7,125 nucleotides of DNA from Marinilabiliaceae bacterium (lineage in GTDB: Bacteria; Bacteroidota; Bacteroidia; Bacteroidales; Marinilabiliaceae), in assembly GCA_027010905.1 (NCBI GenBank), contig JALVBA010000249.1, positions 1-7,125 on the forward strand, written 5' to 3'. The notes under the pieces were generated by a model. It saw only the letters and a list, made by a program, of their open reading frames with translations, made no database searches and was not told the origin of the DNA. The position numbers and the translations under genes are program-made. Below, piece by piece: positions 1 through 4,884 of the stretch (its first letter is position 1; every line of letters begins with the position of its first letter).

Positions 1-1
1 A

Positions 2-106
2 TTACTGATGAACCGTTTTTTTGACGTGTTCGGGATTAATCCATACTATGCTAAAAATAAAAAGAGATTGGACAAACTATTGTATTTTGGTACTATTGCC
101 GCTTAA
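2..106 (+). CDS. C-terminal tail of an unidentified protein, extended by the IS insertion (partial)
   Basis: This frame is open from the left edge and reads LLMNRFFDVFGINPYYAKNK, then KRLDKLL, then YFGTIAA and a TAA stop at 104-106. I do not recognise the family. The tail is basic and protein-like, with ordinary codons for an AT-rich genome. Codon 28 (TAT) starts exactly at position 83, where the IS630-type element appears to begin with its TA target dinucleotide. Joining the left flank to the right flank with a single TA (…TTG TA + A at 1126) recreates TTG TAA. The native protein therefore probably ended at …RLDKLL, and the last seven residues come from the transposon end. The ATG at 8-10 is internal in this reading, although a very short independent ORF starting there cannot be excluded. 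With only 34 codons visible, chance openness remains possible. Confidence 0.5.
   Translation, partial: LLMNRFFDVFGINPYYAKNKKRLDKLLYFGTIAA
83..95 (+). repeat. Left terminal inverted repeat of the IS630 element
   Basis: TATTTTGGTACTA runs inward from the left boundary. It pairs with the right end (TATTTTGAGGTGCTA) after allowing a two-base gap (AG missing here) and one A/G difference. The CTA at 93-95 is the transposase stop codon TAG when read on the minus strand, so the coding region ends inside the repeat. The missing AG may reflect natural asymmetry or a small deletion. Confidence 0.55.
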
Positions 107-572
107 GTTTATAACGGAGTATTGTTTTATAGAATTGTTTTATATATGCCCATATTTTTTCTGATGGGTTTAATTCCGGGGAATAAGGAGGTATTCTTAT
201 GAGTTTAATATTATCTGGAATATCATACTTTGCCAAGGAATGGAAGCCGGCATTATCAATTATTATAATTTTTAATTCTGCCGGTCGATGCATCGAAAAA
301 TCCATTATATATTGATAAAATATTTCACTAGTAGTTCCTTCTATTTCATAGACAAATGAATCTCCGTCAATAGGTGAAAAACTTCCGTATAAATAAGTGT
401 TCTTAAATGCATGTTGATATTTCACTATTGGTTTTACACCTCTTGCTGTTAAACATTTGCCTAAATGTGTTTTTAAACCAAATCTACTCTCGTCTTGAAA
501 ATATAAATTAACGGATTGATACTTGTTATTGTTATCCTTAGCAATTTGTTGGAGCTGATTTATGAAGTTTTT
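93..572 (-). CDS. IS630-family transposase, catalytic DDE part (orfB, -1 frame, no start codon of its own)
   Basis: The frame is open from 572, just after an in-frame TAA at 573-575, to the TAG at 93-95. It encodes about 159 residues starting KNFINQLQQIAKDNNN. The catalytic triad is intact: D in LYFQDESRFGL, D in IIIIDNAGFH, and E in PPYSPELNPSEKIW. The first D lies upstream of the first ATG of the frame (423-425), so a protein started there would be inactive. A functional enzyme therefore needs fusion to orfA. One extra A in the A7 tract gives …ETFKKNFINQ…, a continuous chain of 320 residues, close to typical IS630 transposases. The C-terminus after EKIWAYIKQFYK is short (TILRYKLKRQ). Many relatives have several tens more residues there, so some loss is possible. 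Confidence 0.85.
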   Translation of the reverse strand, partial: KNFINQLQQIAKDNNNKYQSVNLYFQDESRFGLKTHLGKCLTARGVKPIVKYQHAFKNTYLYGSFSPIDGDSFVYEIEGTTSEIFYQYIMDFSMHRPAELKIIIIDNAGFHSLAKYDIPDNIKLIRIPPYSPELNPSEKIWAYIKQFYKTILRYKLKRQ

Positions 573-1054
573 TTAAAAGTTTCAAAGGCTACTTCGTCTT
601 TTTTGTAATGAGATTTTCTAGGTGTTTTTAATTTTGAACCAAAATTTCTTATCATAAATGCTCTTAATGTATGATACTTAATCTGGTAACCAAACTCTTG
701 TTTTATCCAAGAAACAGCATCTGTGTATCCTTGAAGTGGAGCGTTTGAATCGTGTAGTTTGTCCGCAATTTCTTTATGAATAGACTTTGGTACCGCTTCC
801 CTTCTCTTTCCTCCACTATTTATCGTAAGGAGTTCTTCTAATCCAAATGTTTTATACTTTTTAGTCCATTTATTTAATGTATCTATATTTACTCCAAGAT
901 ACTCTGCCAAATCAACTCGTCTTGAAAATCTCTTTTCTTTTGTTAAAATTATACTCAATAGACGAATCTTCTTCTTTTGATTTTTTTCCTTTTTATGTTG
1001 TGATTTTAAAAATGACAAACTCTCTTTTATCGTAATTTCAAATACTTTTCCCAT
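560..1054 (-). CDS. IS630-family transposase, N-terminal part (orfA, helix-turn-helix)
   Basis: This frame encodes 164 residues and begins with ATG at 1054. After a lysine-rich start it carries a helix-turn-helix at about residues 45-75, including VDLAEYLGVNIDTLNKWTKK. A GGKRREAVPK linker and a second helical DNA-binding region follow at about residues 85-140 (IHKEIADKLHDSNAPLQGYT and the stretch ending in IRNFGSKLK). This is the usual N-terminal layout of IS630 transposases, where paired helix-turn-helix modules bind the terminal repeats. The frame ends in …FETFKKTS and TAA just after an A7 tract. In homologous full-length transposases the chain runs straight on into the DDE domain, which lies here in the -1 frame. 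On its own this part would bind DNA but could not catalyse strand transfer. Confidence 0.85.
   Translation of the reverse strand: MGKVFEITIKESLSFLKSQHKKEKNQKKKIRLLSIILTKEKRFSRRVDLAEYLGVNIDTLNKWTKKYKTFGLEELLTINSGGKRREAVPKSIHKEIADKLHDSNAPLQGYTDAVSWIKQEFGYQIKYHTLRAFMIRNFGSKLKTPRKSHYKKDEVAFETFKKTS
568..574 (-). other. A7 tract, probable frameshift or transcriptional slippage site joining orfA and orfB
   Basis: On the minus strand the tract reads ACT TTT AAA AAA ACT in the orfA frame. The orfB frame has a TAA at 573-575 and the orfA frame has its TAA at 560-562. The switch must therefore happen within about 16 bases, and the A7 run fills half of that space. The phase is not the canonical A AAA AAA heptamer, because the codon before is TTT and tandem -1 slippage would pair poorly. 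RNA polymerase slippage adding one A (or losing two) would give the fusion. Slippage at A runs is established for other IS elements. A simple inactivating indel is the alternative. Confidence 0.6.
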
Positions 1055-1058
1055 GTGA

Positions 1059-1066
1059 CAAAAATA
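1059..1066 (-). promoter_or_regulatory. Candidate -7 box of the transposase promoter
   Basis: TATTTTTG on the minus strand matches TAnnTTTG. Only four bases (TCAC) separate it from the transposase ATG, so transcription would start at or very near the start codon and give an almost leaderless message. No TTTG-like -33 box is seen at the usual distance, and the surrounding sequence is very AT-rich, so a chance match is likely enough to keep confidence low. Confidence 0.25.
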
Positions 1067-1110
1067 TAAAAATATAGCGTATTATGAAATTAAATTGGTA
1101 TTATTTCTCG

Positions 1111-1125
1111 TAGCACCTCAAAATA
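1111..1125 (-). repeat. Right terminal inverted repeat of the IS630 element
   Basis: Read on the minus strand from 1125 inward this is TATTTTGAGGTGCTA, the counterpart of the left end. It lies about 57-71 bases upstream of the transposase start. The outer TA (1124-1125) is taken as the duplicated target. It is followed by A at 1126, which would have completed the TAA stop codon of the left-hand gene before insertion. Confidence 0.55.
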
Positions 1126-1173
1126 ATATTTAGCCGAGAACAGATAATCAAAATCTATATGGAAAAAATAATG

Positions 1174-1181
1174 TACTTTTG
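1174..1181 (+). promoter_or_regulatory. ychF promoter, Bacteroidota -7 box TACTTTTG
   Basis: TACTTTTG fits the Bacteroidota -7 consensus TAnnTTTG exactly and is followed by CA, a common context. It lies 25 bases before the ychF ATG, which puts the transcript start near 1187 and leaves a leader of about 20 bases. No clear TTG-type -33 box is present around 1150-1155. The IS ends at about 1125, some 48 bases upstream, so the promoter itself was not interrupted. Confidence 0.6.
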
Positions 1182-1206
1182 CACCCTTAATTAAAAACCG
1201 TAACAG

Positions 1207-2307
1207 ATGGGTTTACAGTGTGGTATTGTAGGATTGCCGAATGTTGGCAAATCAACTCTTTTTAATTGCTTGTCGAATGCGAAAGCTCAATCGGCAAACT
1301 TTCCGTTTTGTACTATCGAACCAAATATTGGTGTAATAACTGTTCCTGACAAAAGGCTGTCTAAGTTGGAAGAGCTTGTTAACCCCCAACGTGTTGTTCC
1401 TACAACTGTTGAGATTGTTGATATTGCAGGACTGGTAAAAGGTGCCAGCAAGGGCGAAGGACTGGGAAATAAGTTTCTGGGGAATATTCGCGAAACAGAC
1501 GCTATCATTCATGTTCTTCGTTGTTTCGACGATGAGAATATTACACATGTTGATGGCTCAATAGATCCTGTCAGAGACAAGGAGGTTATTGAGATGGAGT
1601 TGCAGATGAAGGATCTGGAAACGGTAGAGAAGAATTTGCAGAAGAACGAAAAAGTAGCAAAGACATCTAAAAATCCGGATGCTAAAAGATTGGTTGAAGT
1701 ACTGTATAAGTACAAGGAGTCGCTTGAGAGTGGTAATTCTGCCCGAACAGTGGAGCTGGCTGAGTCTGAAGAGAAAGTTGCGAAAGAGTTGTACCTGCTC
1801 ACAAACAAACCTATAATGTATGTCTGTAATGTTGATGAGGATGCAGTTGTTGCAGGAAACAAATATGTAGAACAGGTGCGTGAGGCTGTTAAAGATGAAG
1901 GGGCAGAGATTCTTGTTGTTGGAGCTCAGACCGAAGCAGAGATATCAGAGCTGGAAACATTTGAGGAGCGTCAGGAGTTTCTCGAAGATTTGGGATTGAA
2001 AGAGTCTGGGGTTGTTAAGATAATTCACTCTGCGTACCGATTACTTAACCTTGAAACCTATTTTACAGCAGGCGAAAAAGAGGTACGTGCATGGACCTAT
2101 CCTCACGAAGCAAAAGCACCGCAGGCCGCCGGTGTTATTCATACCGACTTTGAAAAGGGATTTATCCGTGCTGAGGTAATCTCGTATGACGATTTCGTAA
2201 CTTTAGGCTCAGAGCAGAAGTGCAAAGAGGTTGGTAAGATGCGCGTTGAGGGTAAGGAGTATGTTGTGCAGGATGGTGATATAATGCATTTTAGGTTTAA
2301 TGTTTAG
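1207..2307 (+). CDS. ychF: Redox-regulated ATPase YchF (OLA1/Obg-like family)
   Basis: This 366-residue protein is a universally conserved cytoplasmic P-loop NTPase of the Obg/HflX group that hydrolyses ATP rather than GTP. In studied bacteria it associates with ribosomes and is linked to oxidative-stress responses and translation. The P-loop GLPNVGKST is at residues 9-17 and the G3 motif DIAG at 72-75. After G3 comes the family signature GLVKGASKGEGLGNKFL. NVDE at 208-211 replaces the GTP-specifying NKxD, as in YchF/OLA1. A helical insert spans about 125-195. The C-terminal TGS domain covers about 283-366 (TYFTAGEKEVRAW to GDIMHFRFNV). Length matches the family, about 363 residues in E. coli. 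An in-frame TAA at 1201-1203, two codons upstream, fixes the start. No Shine-Dalgarno is seen. The gene converges on the antiporter gene with a 4-base gap. Confidence 0.97.
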   Translation: MGLQCGIVGLPNVGKSTLFNCLSNAKAQSANFPFCTIEPNIGVITVPDKRLSKLEELVNPQRVVPTTVEIVDIAGLVKGASKGEGLGNKFLGNIRETDAIIHVLRCFDDENITHVDGSIDPVRDKEVIEMELQMKDLETVEKNLQKNEKVAKTSKNPDAKRLVEVLYKYKESLESGNSARTVELAESEEKVAKELYLLTNKPIMYVCNVDEDAVVAGNKYVEQVREAVKDEGAEILVVGAQTEAEISELETFEERQEFLEDLGLKESGVVKIIHSAYRLLNLETYFTAGEKEVRAWTYPHEAKAPQAAGVIHTDFEKGFIRAEVISYDDFVTLGSEQKCKEVGKMRVEGKEYVVQDGDIMHFRFNV

Positions 2308-2311
2308 TATT

Positions 2312-4207
2312 TTACTCAACCATTTTGTGTGTCTCCTGGAGGGCTGTTGACGTTCCAAAAACATGCAGTACATCACCTTTTCTGAGGTAGGTATCGCCAT
2401 GTGGAATTTTAATCTCATTGCCCGATTTTATCATCATTAAAATAGCATCGTAATGGAAGGGTAACTCCTTAATCATTTTTCCATCTGTATCGCTATTGGT
2501 TATCTGAATCTCCTCTACAATGTAATTATCGAAGCTTTCAACCAAATCGTGATAGGTGCTTGGGCGAAGTATGAGGTTTTCCAATGTGGTAGCCATAACC
2601 CTTCGCTCATCAGCAGTGTCAACATTCATCAGGTTGAGCTTATTTTCTATATGTTTTATTTTTGTACGGGCTATAATATTTTCATGAAGGAACTGCTCCC
2701 TAAGCATGTGAGCAATATATAGGTTTGTTTGGTCGTTACCACACTCCAAAATGACATAATTATTGGCCGACATCTTTAGCTGTCGGTAGATAGCCTCCTT
2801 TGTACCATCGCCATGAATAACATTCAATCCTTTCTCCTGAATAGCGTGAAAACGGTCAATGTCAGACTCAATAATTATAGATTTCTTGCCATGCGCATGC
2901 AGGCGACGTGTCAATAGCGCTCCGGTACTGCTGCCACCAACGATAATCGTTTTGTTTCCGTCAAGAACACTTCTGGGATAAAGAGTATTGAAAACAATAG
3001 GAGATAAGAGGCAGGTAATTACAGCCATCAGAATGAATCCTGCATTGATTCCTTCCGTTACAACCCCCATCTCTAACCCGATAGCTGCGGCAGCAATAAT
3101 CAAACTTAACCTTGAGGATACTAAGAACCCACCGGCAATAGCCCGCTTAAACCCAAACAGCCGAACCCAAAGCATTGATGGGATAATCTTTATTGCAAAC
3201 AGAATGATCAACAGAGCCAATAAAAACCAGACTATGGTGCTATCAAATTCAGAAAAGGCTGATGTGTCAAAGGTCATTCCTACCATAACAAAAAAGATGG
3301 GGATAAAGAACCCGAAGCCCATGCTATCCATCTTTAGGATTAGTAAAGAGCGTCCTTTGTGAAGGAATCCGGATAGTAGTAATCCACTTAGGAAGGCTCC
3401 CAGAAGTATCTCCTCCTCACCGATGAATTGTGCCATCACCACAAAAATAAGAATTACCAATATTGTCCCTCTTACTTTTATCTGCAGGGCAGAGTGCGAA
3501 AACTGAAAGGTCATCTTTTTTAGTAGAGGTATACCTTTCATCCTTTGCCCTATAATGCTAAAAATATAAAATGCAAAGAAGAGGACAAAGATGTATAGCA
3601 GTTCAACTTTGAAGCCATTTTTCAGAATAAATGCTGTGAAAGAGAATAGGATAATACTAAGTATATCAGCTACTGCAGCAGTTATTATTAGCATCTGACC
3701 ATAGTGTCCCGCTATCTCTCCCCTGTTTTTCAATATAGGTAAAATAATACCTACCGAAGTGGTAACCATAATTAGAGAGAAGTACCAGATACTTGGAATG
3801 TGAACAAATTGCGATAGAGCAAGCGTGCTTAAGTAGGATAGTATTAGTGTTATTGCAAAGTGGGTTATTCCGATGAGCAGTGGGTTTCTCAGGAAGCTTA
3901 AAACTGTGAGTTTTTTACGTGGGAGAGATGCAATAATCTGATCAACATCAATTTCCAAACCACTTAAAAACATAAGGAAGATGAAACCGGCCAAAGCAAG
4001 AAAATCAAGGATCTTAATACTTTCGGGGTTGAACTCATTAAATATGAAGTGACCAAGAATATATCCCAGCACAATCTCAGCAATTACTGTAGGTATTTTA
4101 CTTAGCTTAAATAGCGATAATAGAATAGGAGCTGCCCATGACAATGCTATAACCACCAACAGAGGTAAAAAGTTAATATGGAAAGATATGCTGAGAAGGG
4201 TGTTCAT
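2312..4207 (-). CDS. CPA2-type cation/proton antiporter with C-terminal RCK (TrkA-N/TrkA-C) domains
   Basis: This 631-residue protein is an inner-membrane monovalent cation/H+ exchanger of the Kef/CPA2 type. Residues about 12-410 contain a dozen or so hydrophobic helices of the Na+/H+ exchanger fold. They include FLSGLEID (80-87), TSVGIILPILK (150-160), a likely ion-binding Asp in AVADILSII (D181), and SRLSLIIAAAAIG (365-377). A cytoplasmic Rossmann-like RCK_N domain begins at about 418 with IIVGGSSTGALL, giving G-x-S-x-x-G where GxGxxG is usual. IIIESDIDR follows (E448, position of the ribose-binding acid), then HGDGT (465-469). An RCK_C domain covers about 560-631. Such domains usually gate transport in response to NAD(H) or other nucleotides. 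An in-frame TAA lies directly before the ATG, so the start is firm. Ion specificity (K+ or Na+) cannot be read from sequence, so no symbol is given. Confidence 0.9.
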   Translation of the reverse strand: MNTLLSISFHINFLPLLVVIALSWAAPILLSLFKLSKIPTVIAEIVLGYILGHFIFNEFNPESIKILDFLALAGFIFLMFLSGLEIDVDQIIASLPRKKLTVLSFLRNPLLIGITHFAITLILSYLSTLALSQFVHIPSIWYFSLIMVTTSVGIILPILKNRGEIAGHYGQMLIITAAVADILSIILFSFTAFILKNGFKVELLYIFVLFFAFYIFSIIGQRMKGIPLLKKMTFQFSHSALQIKVRGTILVILIFVVMAQFIGEEEILLGAFLSGLLLSGFLHKGRSLLILKMDSMGFGFFIPIFFVMVGMTFDTSAFSEFDSTIVWFLLALLIILFAIKIIPSMLWVRLFGFKRAIAGGFLVSSRLSLIIAAAAIGLEMGVVTEGINAGFILMAVITCLLSPIVFNTLYPRSVLDGNKTIIVGGSSTGALLTRRLHAHGKKSIIIESDIDRFHAIQEKGLNVIHGDGTKEAIYRQLKMSANNYVILECGNDQTNLYIAHMLREQFLHENIIARTKIKHIENKLNLMNVDTADERRVMATTLENLILRPSTYHDLVESFDNYIVEEIQITNSDTDGKMIKELPFHYDAILMMIKSGNEIKIPHGDTYLRKGDVLHVFGTSTALQETHKMVE

Positions 4208-4354
4208 TTATGACGAAACTATAATTTGTGTTTAAATAATCAGATAGAAAGATAGTCTATTTTTTTTAATAAAATATTGAAGAGAGAAGAATTAACTATT
4301 ATTTTTACCGGACGACAGTGCTAGGAAATGATATCTTTGTAGCATTTAAAAATA
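4208..4354. other. 147-base intergenic region before the antiporter gene
   Basis: The region is AT-rich and carries no gene. It would hold the antiporter promoter if that gene is transcribed separately. The nearest candidate is TAGTTTCG at 4214-4221 on the minus strand, one base off TAnnTTTG and only six bases from the ATG, which is weak. No GC-rich hairpin followed by T residues is seen after the DUF3859-like gene. An AT-only near-palindrome at 4340-4357 overlaps that gene's stop codon but is too weak to call a terminator. Confidence 0.5.
4332..4339 (+). promoter_or_regulatory. Orphan TAnnTTTG box pointing rightward, antisense to the DUF3859-like gene
   Basis: TATCTTTG followed by TAGC on the plus strand is an exact match to the Bacteroidota -7 consensus. 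Transcription would start near 4345 and run antisense into the small gene at 4355-4741. No plus-strand gene follows and no TTG-type -33 box is found 19-21 bases upstream. It could be a source of antisense RNA, a relic of a lost gene, or a chance match. Confidence 0.3.
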
Positions 4355-4741
4355 CTATTTTGTGAGAAGGAGCTTTTTATAACTTATTCTTTTCCCTTCG
4401 ATAAATGTGCTTAACTCCCATGTTCCGGCTTTATCATCATAGGGTTTCCAAACGGTATCGCCAAGAAAAAACTCATACTCGTTACTATTGATGAAATATT
4501 CACCTATGAAAGGAGCAGCCCTATTTCCTGAGCTATCTTTAAAAGGAGGATGATCTATTCGGAACTCTATTGTTTTTCCTTTTGCCCCTTTAAGAATAAT
4601 TATGCACCCAAATTCTACATCAGGAGTGATTGGTATCCGGTTGGTTATCTTCTGAATTTTTGGTAACTCCTTCGATTCTCTATCCCAACCGGAGTAGATG
4701 CCGTAGCTGTATATCTCTGCTGTAATTTTTCTTTTTGCCAT
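4355..4741 (-). CDS. DUF3859-like small protein of unknown function
   Basis: This is a 128-residue soluble protein with no signal peptide and no membrane segment. The alternating hydrophobic pattern suggests a mostly beta fold. Features recalling the DUF3859 family are a short N-terminal strand ITAEIYSYGIYSG, the segment VEFGCIIILKG (42-52) ahead of FRIDHPPF (60-67), and a late GTWEL (106-110) followed by a strand that ends in the C-terminal lysines. The family has no assigned function, and its members are about this length. The ATG at 4741 is the first in its frame, with a TGA upstream in the same frame and no ATG between. There is no Shine-Dalgarno. It lies 143 bases after the TPR gene and 147 before the antiporter gene on the same strand. 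The family call is from memory of its motifs and is moderate. The coding call is firm. Confidence 0.7.
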   Translation of the reverse strand: MAKRKITAEIYSYGIYSGWDRESKELPKIQKITNRIPITPDVEFGCIIILKGAKGKTIEFRIDHPPFKDSSGNRAAPFIGEYFINSNEYEFFLGDTVWKPYDDKAGTWELSTFIEGKRISYKKLLLTK

Positions 4742-4884
4742 ATTTTTAGTGTTGCTGTTTGAGAAATCAAAACCATTTCAAATACCAATAGTATTATCGG
4801 GTCGGTAATTACGGCAATGGTTGGAGCTGTAATTCTACTTGCTGTTATTGGGTTCTTTAGAAAGAAATAATCATAAATATAGAG
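4742..4884. other. 143-base intergenic region between the TPR and DUF3859-like genes
   Basis: On the minus strand this is the presumed leader of the DUF3859-like gene. A box TGGTTTTG at 4768-4775 is one base off TAnnTTTG, with its near edge 26 bases from that gene's ATG, but no -33 box stands at the right distance. There is no strong terminator hairpin after the TPR gene. On the plus strand the region contains the hydrophobic open frame listed separately (4763-4870). Confidence 0.5.
4763..4870 (+). other. Short hydrophobic open frame ending in MVGAVILLAVIGFFRKK; possible gene remnant or microprotein
   Basis: After a TGA at 4760-4762 the plus-strand frame stays open for 35 codons to a TAA at 4868-4870. 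It reads EIKTISNTNSIIGSVITA and then MVGAVILLAVIGFFRKK. A single hydrophobic helix closed by a basic RKK is what the C-terminus of a membrane-anchored protein looks like. It also resembles some very small membrane peptides. The only ATG (4817-4819) would give 17 residues, and no ribosome-binding site or convincing promoter precedes it. It sits in a gap between two minus-strand genes, so it is not the shadow of a coding frame. It may be the tail of a decayed gene or chance. I do not claim expression. Confidence 0.25.

Larger units (their letters stand above)
83..1125 (-). mobile_element. IS630-family insertion sequence, about 1.04 kb
   Basis: The element is recognised from its transposase, which has an N-terminal helix-turn-helix part and a C-terminal DDE part with all three acidic residues, as in the IS630/Tc1-mariner superfamily. 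Members of this family insert at TA and duplicate it. Imperfect terminal repeats fit: TATTTTG-GTACTA reads inward from 83, and TATTTTGAGGTGCTA reads inward from 1125 on the minus strand. They match except for a two-base gap and one transition. Both ends begin with TA, the expected duplicated target. The resulting length is normal for the family, which is roughly 1.0-1.2 kb. The element is richer in A+T than the neighbouring ychF. The ends are inferred from the repeats, from the TA duplication and from the stop codon regenerated by removing the element. They have not been compared with another copy. Confidence 0.75.

Noticed and set aside
93..425. A separate 110-residue gene starting at the ATG at 425 (minus)
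   Set aside because: The catalytic-domain frame continues upstream of this ATG and the first catalytic Asp lies in that upstream part. The ATG is an internal Met of the transposase.
1252..1862. Minus-strand open frames opposite ychF
   Set aside because: They lie wholly within the ychF coding region and show no protein family features. They are shadows of ychF.
2988..3362. Plus-strand open frame of 124 codons inside the antiporter gene
   Set aside because: It is antisense to transmembrane segments of a clearly real gene, with no promoter or domain features.
4214..4221. TAGTTTCG as the antiporter promoter
   Set aside because: It differs from TAnnTTTG at one position, lies only six bases before the ATG, and no -33 box is seen.
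4340..4357. Near-palindrome after the DUF3859-like gene as a terminator
   Set aside because: It is an AT-only stem of about eight pairs with a wobble and a two-base loop, overlapping the stop codon, with no following T run. It is too weak.
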